Notes: a model not told the origin generated them from the letters alone. DNA of 7,093 nt from Spirochaeta sp. (GCA_030592625.1 JAUVIY010000137.1:1-7093); one strand, 5' to 3'; numbered from the stretch's first letter, positions 1 to 6,381 are shown. Program-made: numbers and translations.

Positions 1-11
1 GAGGAAAGCAG

Positions 12-1148
12 ATGCATTATATCTGGCAAAATGAAGACTGGACGAAATTCAGATGGGATACCGACGGCATCCTTATGGCTCTCTCAGCTGCTAAATCTCA
101 GCAAGGGTATATACTCGGTCAGGCCGATTCATTCGAGTTGAAGGATCAGGGAGATCTTATTACTGAAGAGGCCTTGAGCACTTCAGCTATCGAAGGTAAG
201 TCGCTTGATCGGGATTCAATCCGATCCTCTGTTGCTCGCAGACTAGGTCTTTCGACGGCCGGTATGCCCGCTCCGAAACAAGGTGAAGACGGTCTTGTCG
301 ATATTCTTATCGACGCAACCCGAAATCATGAAATCCTGTTAACCCCGGATCGATTATGGGCATGGCAGGCCGCGCTCTTCCCGACAGGTTATTCCGGGTT
401 ATTTAAAATCAGGACCGGCGGATGGAGAACCGGCTCTCAGCCCATGAGGGTAGTTTCCGGTTCCATGGGTAGGGAATTTGTTCATTTCGAAGCACCGCCT
501 TCGGATCGAGTGATAAATGAAATGAGGGAGTTTCTCAAGTGGTGGAACAATCCTGTAAACGAACCTGATGGGGTTCTCCGGGCCGCGATCGCCCATTTCC
601 GGTTCGTTACCATACATCCCTTTGAAGACGGAAACGGTCGAATATCCCGGGCCTTGACGGATATGGCTCTGGCCCAGGATGAAAAAACGGGTATGAGGCT
701 CTACAGCCTTTCATCGCAGATTATCAAGGATAAATCCGAGTACTACCGGATTCTGGAGAAAACTCAGAAGGGCAGAGGAGATATCACCGAATGGCTTATC
801 TGGTTCCTTACAACATTAGAAAAAAGTATAGAAAACTCCAAAAGGCTTATCAGTAAAACTATCTTCCTCGGGAGGTATTACAGGAGTCTTTCAGATATCC
901 ATTTGAGAGAGAGACAGTTGAAAGTACTGAAGAAAATGCTGGACCGCTATCCCGAAGAATTCCAGGGAGGGCTGACCAATCGCAAATACGTTGCCATGAC
1001 GAAGGTGAGTTCGGAAACTGCCAAGCGGGATTTGAAGGAGATGCTGGATAAAGGTCTCATCATCCCTGGAACTGCCGGGGGACGTTCGGTTCAATATCGG
1101 CTGAACAGAACCCCGGGGCAGTCATCGGACAAGTCAATCCCTTTTTAA
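12..1148 (+). CDS. Fic-domain protein AMP-transferase (class II-like, self-inhibited)
   Basis: 378 residues. Fic enzymes transfer AMP, or sometimes another nucleotide or phosphate group, from a nucleotide to a hydroxyl of a target protein in the cytoplasm. The signature HPFEDGNGR is at residues 202-210, with the catalytic His202 and a following Arg213. A T-x-x-x-E-G match (Thr57 to Gly62) fits the (S/T)xxxE(G/N) inhibitory helix, whose Glu61 would contact the catalytic-loop arginine; its N-terminal position makes this a class II enzyme. Residues 1 to about 85 resemble the DUF4172 domain often found before Fic. Residues 135-150 (GGWRTGSQPMR) fit the target-binding flap. Residues about 300-365 look like a winged helix, suggesting DNA binding or autoregulation. 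The ATG at 12 follows GAGGAAAG with good spacing. No separate antitoxin is visible, consistent with a built-in inhibitor. Family assignment is firm; the target is unknown. Confidence 0.93.
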   Translation: MHYIWQNEDWTKFRWDTDGILMALSAAKSQQGYILGQADSFELKDQGDLITEEALSTSAIEGKSLDRDSIRSSVARRLGLSTAGMPAPKQGEDGLVDILIDATRNHEILLTPDRLWAWQAALFPTGYSGLFKIRTGGWRTGSQPMRVVSGSMGREFVHFEAPPSDRVINEMREFLKWWNNPVNEPDGVLRAAIAHFRFVTIHPFEDGNGRISRALTDMALAQDEKTGMRLYSLSSQIIKDKSEYYRILEKTQKGRGDITEWLIWFLTTLEKSIENSKRLISKTIFLGRYYRSLSDIHLRERQLKVLKKMLDRYPEEFQGGLTNRKYVAMTKVSSETAKRDLKEMLDKGLIIPGTAGGRSVQYRLNRTPGQSSDKSIPF

Positions 1149-1339
1149 AGCACGATTTGATGTTTGGTATCCCCCTCCAGAACGTAAGCTCCGGCGTGGC
1201 CGGGGGGAACCGTCTGTGTCCCGGCATCCCCGGCTGCAGACAGGTCTTCTTCGTCCAGACGATCCCGGAATTTCCAAAGATGCCCGGCGGCCAGAAGAGC
1301 TCTGGTTCTTTCAGAGGAAGTTGCACCGGTGTGCTCTTG
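1145..1339 (-). pseudogene. Possible 3' remnant of an unidentified gene (tail-to-tail with fic)
   Basis: The minus strand is open for about 64 codons before a TAA at 1147-1145, and it overlaps the fic stop. The peptide looks protein-like: a charged, helical stretch (SSERTRALLAAGHLWKFRDR) followed by DEEDLSAAGDAG, VPPGHAGAYVLEG and a short tail. The other frames here are rich in Pro, Cys and Trp and look like shadows. There is no ATG, GTG or TTG start in frame and an upstream stop lies at 1342-1340, so if real it has lost its 5' end. I do not recognise the family. A chance open frame in GC-rich DNA is a serious alternative. The rest of the 1149-1379 gap holds only the ribosome-binding site of the next gene. 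Confidence 0.28.
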
Positions 1340-1379
1340 TTAATAGACTGAAAGACATACTGAAAGGAAGGATTTTCAA

Positions 1380-3005
1380 ATGAGAAGATGGCTGGCCGGT
1401 CTCCTGTTTCTCGTTTCCGTTTCGATGTTTGGAAGTCAGAATGAATATCGCATAGCGATTCTGGATTTCGAGATAATGACGACCCGGGATGATTTTCGGT
1501 TTGTCGGTAAGGGTCTGGCTGAGATAATATCCTTCGAACTCAGCGATGAGAATGCCTTGATTGTCATTGATCGCAGCAAACGTAATGCCGCCCTGGAAGA
1601 AATCAACTTCTCATTATCGGGACTATCGGATGAAAAAGCCTCTCTGGATGTGGGCCGACTCCTGACGGCCAATTACATGGTATTCGGCGAAATCATCGAG
1701 ATGGACCGGAAATTTCTGGTGACCATGAAGCTCCTGGATGTGGAGACGGGAGCCATAGTCTGGCAGGAACAGCTCCTCACCCGGTTGAACAACTATGAAT
1801 CGGTCTCCCGCTACTTCGCCGAATCTCTCATGGCCGCCATCCTTCCGGATGAACCACAGGTAATCGAAACCCCGGCGGTCGATGAAGCCGTGGCCGACGA
1901 CGGCAAAGAAGAATTTCTCATTGCATTCTCGGCAGCTGTGGATGCTTTGGACGAAGGAAAGGAGGACGTGGCCAGGCAGGAGCTGCATCGCGCCCGGGCC
2001 ATCGATTCCGGGAGCCGGGTGGTTCGGTACTACCTGAATCTCCTGACCGTTGTATCGCCGAAATTCAACTTCGAATTACGCCCCTGGGGTTCGGTGTACA
2101 ACCCGGCCTATCTCCCGAAATACACGATGGACAAGGTCTATTTATGGCTTTCGCTTTCTATGAATATTGGTGAATCATACCAGTACACAGTAAGCCCGGA
2201 AATCACGACGAAAGAATCCGCTCAGACTTTCCGACTCGGATATTTACTGCCCATAGGTGAACGGCACGGCCTGGAAGTGGCGTTGGTTTGGTCACAAAGC
2301 CTCCAGAATACGGGGACGACAATCGATTATGATTTCCTGGGTATAAGTGACGATTACTTTAATCAGACGATCGATAACTATAGCCTTGTGCTGGGTTATG
2401 GATACTCTGTAACGCCAACCTTCAGCCTGGGACTTACTTTTCAGCCGATTATCCTTGATTGGGGGGATAGTGCACGCCCATTTCCCACTTCGTTCCAGTT
2501 TACGGTTTCTGCCGGGGGGCTGTTCACGATGCTGGACGGACGGCTGTTATGGGATTTCCAGACCACATACGGGTTGCATCCGCAGTACTATATAATCGAA
2601 AGCGACCAGGCGTACTACGAAGGCCAGATGCCTTTAATTATCGATACTTCCATCATCGGAGCTGCTGTACCGGACCGGTTGTACTTCAGCTTGAAAAGCA
2701 ACGTTGATGTATACCTCGACGATCGGGGTGGGTATTACCTTCGGATCATCCCGATGGCCGAATACTGGATTGGGAGAACCATTGCTGTTCGGGCCGGGTA
2801 TCTCATGTCCCATCTCAATCAGTTGGACGCGAGCCTCTTCGGCCACGGGGTGACGGCCGGGATAACGGCGAAACCGGGAAAATGGGAACTGGATATAGCC
2901 TATTCATATTCTCAAAAACCCATTACCAACGTCCCCGGTTATCTGATCCCGGATCATAGGCTGCTGGTCGGCATCTCCCGAAATGGTAATTTCATCGGGA
3001 AATGA
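1380..3005 (+). CDS. Exported CsgG/LpoB-like protein with predicted C-terminal beta-barrel
   Basis: 541 residues. Residues 1-19 are a Sec signal peptide: two Arg, then a hydrophobic stretch ending MFGSQ. There is no lipobox Cys, so it is not a lipoprotein. Residues about 23-155 fit the CsgG/LpoB-type fold: IAILDFE, GKGLAEIISFEL, VIDRSKRNAALEE, then LLTANYMVFGEI and a strand ending TGAIVWQEQLL. An acidic linker (about 160-178) leads to a helical, TPR-like segment (about 179-222). Residues about 230-541 are alternating aromatic and hydrophobic strands with turns, suggesting an outer-membrane barrel. The ATG follows AAGGAAGGA at 1364-1372 with 7 bases of spacing. The likely location is periplasm plus outer membrane; a role in envelope assembly is inference. 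CsgG-like exported proteins with species-specific tails are common in spirochaetes. No convincing promoter is visible in the 231 bases upstream. Confidence 0.75.
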   Translation: MRRWLAGLLFLVSVSMFGSQNEYRIAILDFEIMTTRDDFRFVGKGLAEIISFELSDENALIVIDRSKRNAALEEINFSLSGLSDEKASLDVGRLLTANYMVFGEIIEMDRKFLVTMKLLDVETGAIVWQEQLLTRLNNYESVSRYFAESLMAAILPDEPQVIETPAVDEAVADDGKEEFLIAFSAAVDALDEGKEDVARQELHRARAIDSGSRVVRYYLNLLTVVSPKFNFELRPWGSVYNPAYLPKYTMDKVYLWLSLSMNIGESYQYTVSPEITTKESAQTFRLGYLLPIGERHGLEVALVWSQSLQNTGTTIDYDFLGISDDYFNQTIDNYSLVLGYGYSVTPTFSLGLTFQPIILDWGDSARPFPTSFQFTVSAGGLFTMLDGRLLWDFQTTYGLHPQYYIIESDQAYYEGQMPLIIDTSIIGAAVPDRLYFSLKSNVDVYLDDRGGYYLRIIPMAEYWIGRTIAVRAGYLMSHLNQLDASLFGHGVTAGITAKPGKWELDIAYSYSQKPITNVPGYLIPDHRLLVGISRNGNFIGK

Positions 3006-3043
3006 GAGTGGCTCGCCTGGCCGCCAATTGGACAAAGAAAGGC

Positions 3044-3133
3044 ATCAGAATAAAACGAAGTTCGCCAGAGGTCAGCCTCCGAGAATGGGAACCGGAGTGA
3101 GCAAAACGCCTACCGCAACTGTAGAACCCATAA
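3044..3133. repeat. Left copy of the oadB 3'-end direct repeat
   Basis: Compared without gaps against 5187-5276, 73 of 90 bases match by hand count. Identity is highest around the oadB stop and its 3' flank (46 of 50 bases over 3044-3093, including three identical runs of 15) and lower inside the coding part. Both copies have the same orientation and bracket the toxin-antitoxin cluster. Confidence 0.85.
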
Positions 3134-3149
3134 ATTTGACCAAGTTGGT
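3072..3149 (-). pseudogene. Remnant 3' end of a second oadB copy
   Basis: Read on the minus strand, this stretch encodes a tail ending GSTVAVGVLLTPVPILGG and then TGA. The intact oadB ends [18 protein letters not shown] and TGA. Over the last 20 residues 14 are identical. Similarity fades near 3149 (TNLVKFMG against PNVAGVIG), and upstream of that the frame becomes the promoter and coding region of the first toxin-antitoxin module. About 25 codons remain of a gene of about 400, so it cannot be functional. It is either a displaced 3' end left by an insertion at oadB or the stub of a paralogue. Bases 3006-3043, between the barrel-protein stop and the repeat, hold nothing recognisable. Confidence 0.8.
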
Positions 3150-3164
3150 TTGAATTGGTATAAT
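3136..3164 (+). promoter_or_regulatory. Sigma-70-type promoter for the first toxin-antitoxin module
   Basis: TTGACC at 3136-3141 and a perfect TATAAT at 3159-3164 are separated by the ideal 17 bases. Transcription would start near 3171, about 17 bases before the antitoxin ATG. The -35 box lies inside the decayed oadB tail. An imperfect inverted repeat just downstream (GACCAC at 3166-3171, GTGGGTC at 3181-3187) could be the operator for autorepression by the antitoxin; that is inferred from how such modules usually work. Confidence 0.7.
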
Positions 3165-3187
3165 AGACCACAACAGGATGGTGGGTC

Positions 3188-3421
3188 ATGATTGTGAATA
3201 TTTCTGATGCAAAAACAAATTTATCCAAACTGGTGGATATGGTTTATCACGGTGAAAAAGTCGTAATTGCCAAAAATAATTTGCCCCTGGTTGATTTAGT
3301 ACCCCATAAACCGGAGGGGAAAAGAACGCTTGGACTTTTACAGGGTGAATTCCATGTTCCTGATGATTTTATGGATGAGGACTCAGAGATTAATGAGATG
3401 TTCTATGGAGACGATGCGTGA
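3188..3421 (+). CDS. Phd/YefM-family antitoxin of module 1
   Basis: 77 residues. The N-terminal half (MIVNISDAKTNLSKLVDMV, then GEKVVIAKNNLPLVDLVP) is the classic Phd fold, which dimerises and binds the operator DNA. The acidic C-terminal tail (GEFHVPDDFMDEDSEINEMF) is the usual toxin-wrapping segment that blocks the PIN active site. The ATG at 3188 follows a modest AGGATGG ribosome-binding site. The stop overlaps the toxin GTG start by 4 bases (GTGA at 3418-3421), so translation is probably coupled. The gene is AT-rich compared with its left neighbour. Likely regulation is autorepression at the promoter just upstream. Family assignment is firm. Confidence 0.92.
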   Translation: MIVNISDAKTNLSKLVDMVYHGEKVVIAKNNLPLVDLVPHKPEGKRTLGLLQGEFHVPDDFMDEDSEINEMFYGDDA

Positions 3422-3792
3422 AAATAATACTTGATACGCACATTTTCCTTTGGGCTCTTTCTGATCCGGGGAAAATTGATCCTGTAAAAACTGCAGAGAT
3501 ACAAACACTTGCAAATACAATTTACATCAGTTCAATCAGTATCGCGGAAATCATGATAAAATCTTCCCTTAAAAAACTGGATATTTCATTCGACCCTATT
3601 GAAATGGCTGAAAAGAGCGGATTTGAGTTCCTGGATTTCAGTGCGAAAGACGCAATATTACTGAAAGAGATGCCCTTTTACCATAAAGATCCCTTTGACA
3701 GAATGCTCATAGCTCAGAGTATTGCAAATAAATTCCATATTATGAGTGATGATAGAAAATTTAAGATGTATGATTGCAAACTGCTTCAGTAG
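3418..3792 (+). CDS. vapC: PIN-domain toxin (VapC-like ribonuclease) of module 1
   Basis: 124 residues, normal for the family. PIN toxins are Mg2+-dependent endoribonucleases that cut tRNA or rRNA and stop growth when the labile antitoxin is lost. The acidic active-site residues are present: Asp6 (LDTHIFLW), Glu44 (SISIAEIMIK), Asp94 (DPFDRMLIAQ) and the SDD at 110-112. The LDTHxFLW opening together with DPFDRMLIAQ is typical of the Sll0205-like PIN subgroup, which usually pairs with Phd-type antitoxins as here. It starts with GTG, overlapping the antitoxin stop, which would keep toxin output low. It appears intact. The RNA target cannot be read from the sequence. Confidence 0.92.
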   Translation: MKIILDTHIFLWALSDPGKIDPVKTAEIQTLANTIYISSISIAEIMIKSSLKKLDISFDPIEMAEKSGFEFLDFSAKDAILLKEMPFYHKDPFDRMLIAQSIANKFHIMSDDRKFKMYDCKLLQ

Positions 3793-3959
3793 GGCGGTAA
3801 TCGCCTCCTGTGGTAGTGTATAAGATTTGGGCTATGCTTTTATGGTCTTGGAGATAAAGTCTGCGATCACGATGGTCCAGGATCCACCTGAAAGCTGTGA
3901 ATTATAATACTCCCCCGGCCTGATCAGTGGGGAGAGACAATTTCTCTATGTTATGAAGA

Positions 3960-3991
3960 TTGACTTGAGCTAAGCATTTGGTGTATCTTAG
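3960..3991 (+). promoter_or_regulatory. Promoter and probable operator of module 2
   Basis: TTGACT at 3960-3965 and TATCTT at 3984-3989 are 18 bases apart. The inverted repeat CTAAG (3970-3974) and CTTAG (3987-3991) overlaps the -10 box, a position suited to autorepression by the VapB-type antitoxin. The rest of the 3793-4014 gap shows no gene I recognise: there is a weak hairpin just after the first toxin (GGCG at 3793, CGCC at 3802) without a T-tract, and an isolated TATAAT at 3903-3908 without a clear -35 box. Confidence 0.5.
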
Positions 3992-4014
3992 TGGTGACAT
4001 CAGGAGGCATCAGA

Positions 4015-4221
4015 ATGACAAGGATGACTGTAACATTGGATGAACGGATAGTTTCTGAGGCACGTGATCTATTAAAAACAAAAACAAAAAGAGAAACCAT
4101 CGAAAAGGCATTAATAGAAGTTATAAAAGAAAAAAAACGTGAGATAGCCCTCGCTCACTGCGGAGGGATTGAACTGGATGTTGATCAGGAAAAATTAGCT
4201 GTCTATAGAGAAGATGTATGA
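4015..4221 (+). CDS. vapB: VapB-family antitoxin of module 2
   Basis: 68 residues from the ATG at 4015. This start is preferred because AGGAGG sits at 4002-4007 with 7 bases of spacing. An in-frame GTG at 3991 would place the ribosome-binding site inside the gene and overlap the operator. The N-terminal MTRMTVTLDERIVSEARDL is a ribbon-helix-helix-like DNA-binding segment of the VapB type. A Lys-rich helix follows (KTKTKRETIEKALIEVIKEKK). The C-terminal tail (LAHCGGIELDVDQEKL, then YREDV) fits the toxin-binding region. The stop overlaps the toxin start (ATGA at 4218-4221), indicating a coupled operon. Expected role: neutralise the downstream PIN toxin and repress its own promoter. Confidence 0.9.
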   Translation: MTRMTVTLDERIVSEARDLLKTKTKRETIEKALIEVIKEKKREIALAHCGGIELDVDQEKLAVYREDV

Positions 4222-4613
4222 AGCTCATTGATAGTTCTGCATGGATTGAGTATTACAGGAAAGAGGGAAACAAGGACTTCAAAGCCGCCATTTCCAATGC
4301 GATCCAAAACAATGAAGCAGCAGTAAATGGTATCATTCAGCTTGAAATATTGGTTTTTACAAAAACAAAGTCTGAGTACAATGATATTTTATCTGATTTT
4401 TCCGCATTTTATAATCTTGAACTGAATAATAGTGTATTTCTGAAGGCATCGGAAATCGGCTTCGATTTAAGAAGAAAGGGGATTACTATTCCGGCTTCAG
4501 ATCTGATAATTGCTGCCAGTGCTATGGTCACTAATTGTCAGTTAATACATTTTGATAAACATTTTACATATATTGCGGAGTACTATCCGCTTAAACTGGA
4601 AAGCTGGTTTTAA
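4218..4613 (+). CDS. vapC: VapC-type PIN-domain toxin of module 2
   Basis: 131 residues. The PIN catalytic acids are all in place: Asp5 (LIDSSAWIEY), Glu43 (NGIIQLEIL), Asp95 (IPASDLIIAASA) and Asp113 (HFDKHF). The family cleaves specific RNAs in the cytoplasm in a metal-dependent way. The LIDSSAWIEYYR opening is typical of VapC proteins paired with VapB antitoxins of the type encoded just upstream. It is distinct in sequence from the module 1 toxin, so the two modules are not a recent duplication of each other. The gene is strongly AT-rich (14 of 60 bases are G or C in 4381-4440), unlike the flanking chromosome. It appears complete and functional. Confidence 0.92.
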   Translation: MKLIDSSAWIEYYRKEGNKDFKAAISNAIQNNEAAVNGIIQLEILVFTKTKSEYNDILSDFSAFYNLELNNSVFLKASEIGFDLRRKGITIPASDLIIAASAMVTNCQLIHFDKHFTYIAEYYPLKLESWF

Positions 4614-4618
4614 GGATA

Positions 4619-4630
4619 ATGCAGCTGCAT
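4619..4630. promoter_or_regulatory. Perfect palindrome upstream of module 3 (candidate operator)
   Basis: ATGCAGCTGCAT is a 12-base perfect palindrome between the module 2 toxin stop and the module 3 antitoxin start. A possible -10 box (TATAAC, 4630-4635) abuts it, but no good -35 box is visible, and a second short palindrome (ACCGGT, 4638-4643) touches the ATG. The position suits autorepression of module 3, but this is inference. Confidence 0.35.
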
Positions 4631-4643
4631 ATAACAACCGGTC

Positions 4644-4880
4644 ATGAAAGCGACAGTGGTTGATTTACGATACAAAATAAGTGATATCCTCAAGGCACTG
4701 GATCGTGACGAGGATGTGGAAATCCTCTACCACGGTAAGACAAAGGGAATAATCGTTCCGGTATCCGGCAAAACTGCAATGCTCGTAAAGGATCATCTCT
4801 TCTTCAATATGGCGGCATCCGAGAAACCGGTTGATAAAATTATGGATAACCTTCGCGGCGGACGGTATCGTGATCTTTGA
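4644..4880 (+). CDS. Phd-like antitoxin of module 3 (partner toxin broken)
   Basis: 78 residues. The N-terminal half (MKATVVDLRYKISDILKAL, EDVEILYHGKTKGIIVPV) matches the Phd/YefM-style DNA-binding fold. The C-terminal part (SEKPVDKIMDNLRGGRYRDL) resembles the short toxin-binding tail of antitoxins that pair with FitB-like PIN toxins. No strong Shine-Dalgarno sequence precedes the ATG; it begins 30 bases after the module 2 toxin stop, so read-through from module 2 is likely. Its end overlaps the expected toxin start (GTG at 4870-4872) by 11 bases. The reading frame is intact although the toxin is not, so it may persist as an orphan repressor or be drifting. The family call is good but less certain than for the other two antitoxins. 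Confidence 0.8.
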   Translation: MKATVVDLRYKISDILKALDRDEDVEILYHGKTKGIIVPVSGKTAMLVKDHLFFNMAASEKPVDKIMDNLRGGRYRDL

Positions 4881-5101
4881 TACCGACATTCTGATTTGGA
4901 TTCCACATATTGCCCATGACTGAAAACATCGGCCACCGTGCCGCAGTATATGTGGAGGAACACAGCCTTTCCAGCGGAATGCGGGCGGGTGATGCGATCA
5001 TTGCGGCAACAGCAGCAGAGAACAATCTGATGCTATGTACAGGGAACGCCAGGCATTTCAGAATAATCAAAGATCTTCAGTTGAAAATATTTAAGTCTTA
5101 A
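4870..5101 (+). pseudogene. PIN-domain toxin of module 3, inactivated by internal deletion and frameshift
   Basis: A GTG at 4870 opens MIFDTDILIW, the typical PIN start with its first catalytic Asp, but the frame stops at 4921-4923. The C-terminal half continues in another frame up to TAA at 5099-5101: ENIGHRAAVYVEEHSLSSG, RAGDAIIAATAAENN, LCTGNARHFRII. These are the conserved third and fourth PIN motifs. The usual middle of about 50-60 residues, including the second-motif Glu (commonly T-x-x-E-L-x-x-G), is absent. A single deletion near 4900-4925 whose length is not a multiple of three explains both the loss and the frame change. The 3' part alone could start at a TTG (4910) and give a 63-residue fragment, but it lacks half the active site. 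Confidence 0.85.
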
Positions 5102-5154
5102 AGGCTTCCAGAGGGTCTAATTCCGGTCGAAGGCTCAATAGCCGCCTCCATACC

Positions 5155-5178
5155 AAAAAAGCCGCCCGGTCGGGCGGC
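5155..5178 (-). terminator. Intrinsic terminator of the oadA-oadB operon
   Basis: The inverted repeat GCCGCCCG / CGGGCGGC (5161-5178) gives an 8-base GC-rich stem with a tight loop. On the minus strand it is followed directly by six T (5155-5160 are A on the plus strand). It lies 37 bases beyond the oadB stop. On the plus strand there is no T-run after the stem, so it should work mainly for the minus-strand operon. Confidence 0.9.
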
Positions 5179-5186
5179 CCTATGAA

Positions 5187-5276
5187 ATCAGAATAAAACG
5201 ATATGCGCCAGAGGTCAGCCCCCGAGAATGGGAACCAGAGCGAGAAGAACACCCGCTGCAACAGCGGAGCCGATAA
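5187..5276. repeat. Right copy of the oadB 3'-end direct repeat
   Basis: This is the counterpart of 3044-3133, 2143 bases away in the same orientation. It spans the last 20 codons and stop of intact oadB and 28 bases of 3' flank, ending just before the terminator stem. The match is 73 of 90 bases, with the 15 bases farthest from the gene (ATCAGAATAAAACGA) identical. Confidence 0.85.
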
Positions 5277-6381
5277 CGCCGGCCACATTGGGACCCATGG
5301 CGTGCATCAGCAGGTAGTTGTTCGGATTTTCTTCGAGGCCCACCTTGTTGGCTACCCGGGCGGCCATGGGAACTGCGGAAACACCGGCGGCCCCGATGAG
5401 CGGGTTGATGGGATGCCTGGGCGAGAGCTTGTTCATCAGCTTTGCCAGCAGGACGCCCATGGTGGTACCGATCATGAAAGCCACCAGACCGAGGGCCAGG
5501 ATACCCAGGGTGGTGAAGTTCAAAAAGACATCTGCCGACATCTTCGATCCAACTGCGAGACCGAGCATAATGGTGACAGTATTCATCAGGGCGTTCTGGG
5601 CCGTATCCGACAGGCGGTCGGTTACCAGAGATTCCTTCAGAAGATTACCGAACATCAGCATGCCCACCAGAGGCGTGGCGGTGGGAAGAAGCAGGATGCA
5701 GAGCACCAGCACGATGAGGGGGAAGATGATCTTCTCCACCTTGGTAACGTGACGCAGCTGCTCCATTTTAATCTGCCTCTCCGCCTTGGTAGTGAGGGCT
5801 TTCATAATGGGCGGCTGGATAATGGGCACCAGAGCCATGTAGGAGTAGGCGGCCACGGCGATGGGGCCCAGGTAGTTGGGAGCCAGCCTGCCCGCTGTGA
5901 AGATAGCCGTCGGACCGTCCGCACCGCCGATAATACCGATGGAACCCGCCACGTGGAGTATCGAGTTCGCCAGGATTTCGCCGTCGGGGCCGGTAACGAA
6001 GGAGAATCCGGGGATTCTTTCCAGGAGCACTGTGCCGAAGAGGGCGAAGAAGATGCCGAACTGGGCGGCTGCGCCCAGAAGCAGCGTTTTGGGATGGGCC
6101 AGCAGGGGACCGAAATCGGTCATTGCCCCGACGCCCATAAAGATGAGCAGGGGAAAGAGTCCGTTGGCGATACCCATGTCGTAGAACTGGCCGATGAAAC
6201 CGCCGAACGCGTCTACGTATACATGTCCGTTATCACCTACCAGATGAACGGTGTGGCTGGCGATTTCTGCGAAGGGGATGTTCGAAAGAACGGCCCCGAA
6301 TCCGATGGGTATCAGGAGAAGGGGTTCGAAGCCCTTCTTGATGGCAAGCCAGATAAGCAGAAGGCCGACACCGATCATCAC
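5215..6381 (-). CDS. oadB: Sodium-translocating decarboxylase beta subunit (OadB/GcdB/MmdB family)
   Basis: This is the integral-membrane subunit that decarboxylates the carboxybiotin carried by the alpha subunit and couples this to Na+ export. From the GTG at 6381 it has 388 residues with many hydrophobic segments. Family hallmarks are [17 protein letters not shown] (15-30), [14 protein letters not shown] (81-94), [15 protein letters not shown] (147-161, with the key Asp), [15 protein letters not shown] (177-191), the [21 protein letters not shown] stretch (323-343) and [16 protein letters not shown] (359-374). Homology runs 28 codons further upstream, to an AAG at 6465-6463 where an ATG is expected, so the true protein probably has about 416 residues or its start is damaged. 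It lies directly downstream of oadA. The substrate (oxaloacetate, methylmalonyl-CoA or glutaconyl-CoA) is not fixed by this subunit; the alpha-subunit type favours oxaloacetate. Confidence 0.93.
   Translation of the reverse strand: MMIGVGLLLIWLAIKKGFEPLLLIPIGFGAVLSNIPFAEIASHTVHLVGDNGHVYVDAFGGFIGQFYDMGIANGLFPLLIFMGVGAMTDFGPLLAHPKTLLLGAAAQFGIFFALFGTVLLERIPGFSFVTGPDGEILANSILHVAGSIGIIGGADGPTAIFTAGRLAPNYLGPIAVAAYSYMALVPIIQPPIMKALTTKAERQIKMEQLRHVTKVEKIIFPLIVLVLCILLLPTATPLVGMLMFGNLLKESLVTDRLSDTAQNALMNTVTIMLGLAVGSKMSADVFLNFTTLGILALGLVAFMIGTTMGVLLAKLMNKLSPRHPINPLIGAAGVSAVPMAARVANKVGLEENPNNYLLMHAMGPNVAGVIGSAVAAGVLLALVPILGG

Noticed and set aside
1189..1205. Hairpin with CCGGC / GCCGG arms after fic
   Set aside because: Short stem with no T-run; inverted repeats of this size are common by chance in GC-rich DNA.
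2976..3000. Hairpin TCCCG...CGGGA at the end of the barrel-protein gene
   Set aside because: The stem is interrupted by a bulge, lies inside the coding region and has no T-run, so it is not called a terminator.
3903..3908. Isolated TATAAT between modules 1 and 2
   Set aside because: No recognisable -35 box at 16-18 bases upstream, and no gene starts shortly downstream; the 3960-3989 promoter fits better.
3991..4014. Upstream GTG start for the module 2 antitoxin
   Set aside because: It would place the AGGAGG ribosome-binding site inside the coding region and overlap the -10/operator. The ATG at 4015 has ideal spacing.
4910..5101. Independent 63-residue gene starting at TTG 4910
   Set aside because: Its sequence is the C-terminal half of a PIN toxin and the matching N-terminus sits just upstream in another frame, so a broken toxin gene explains it better.
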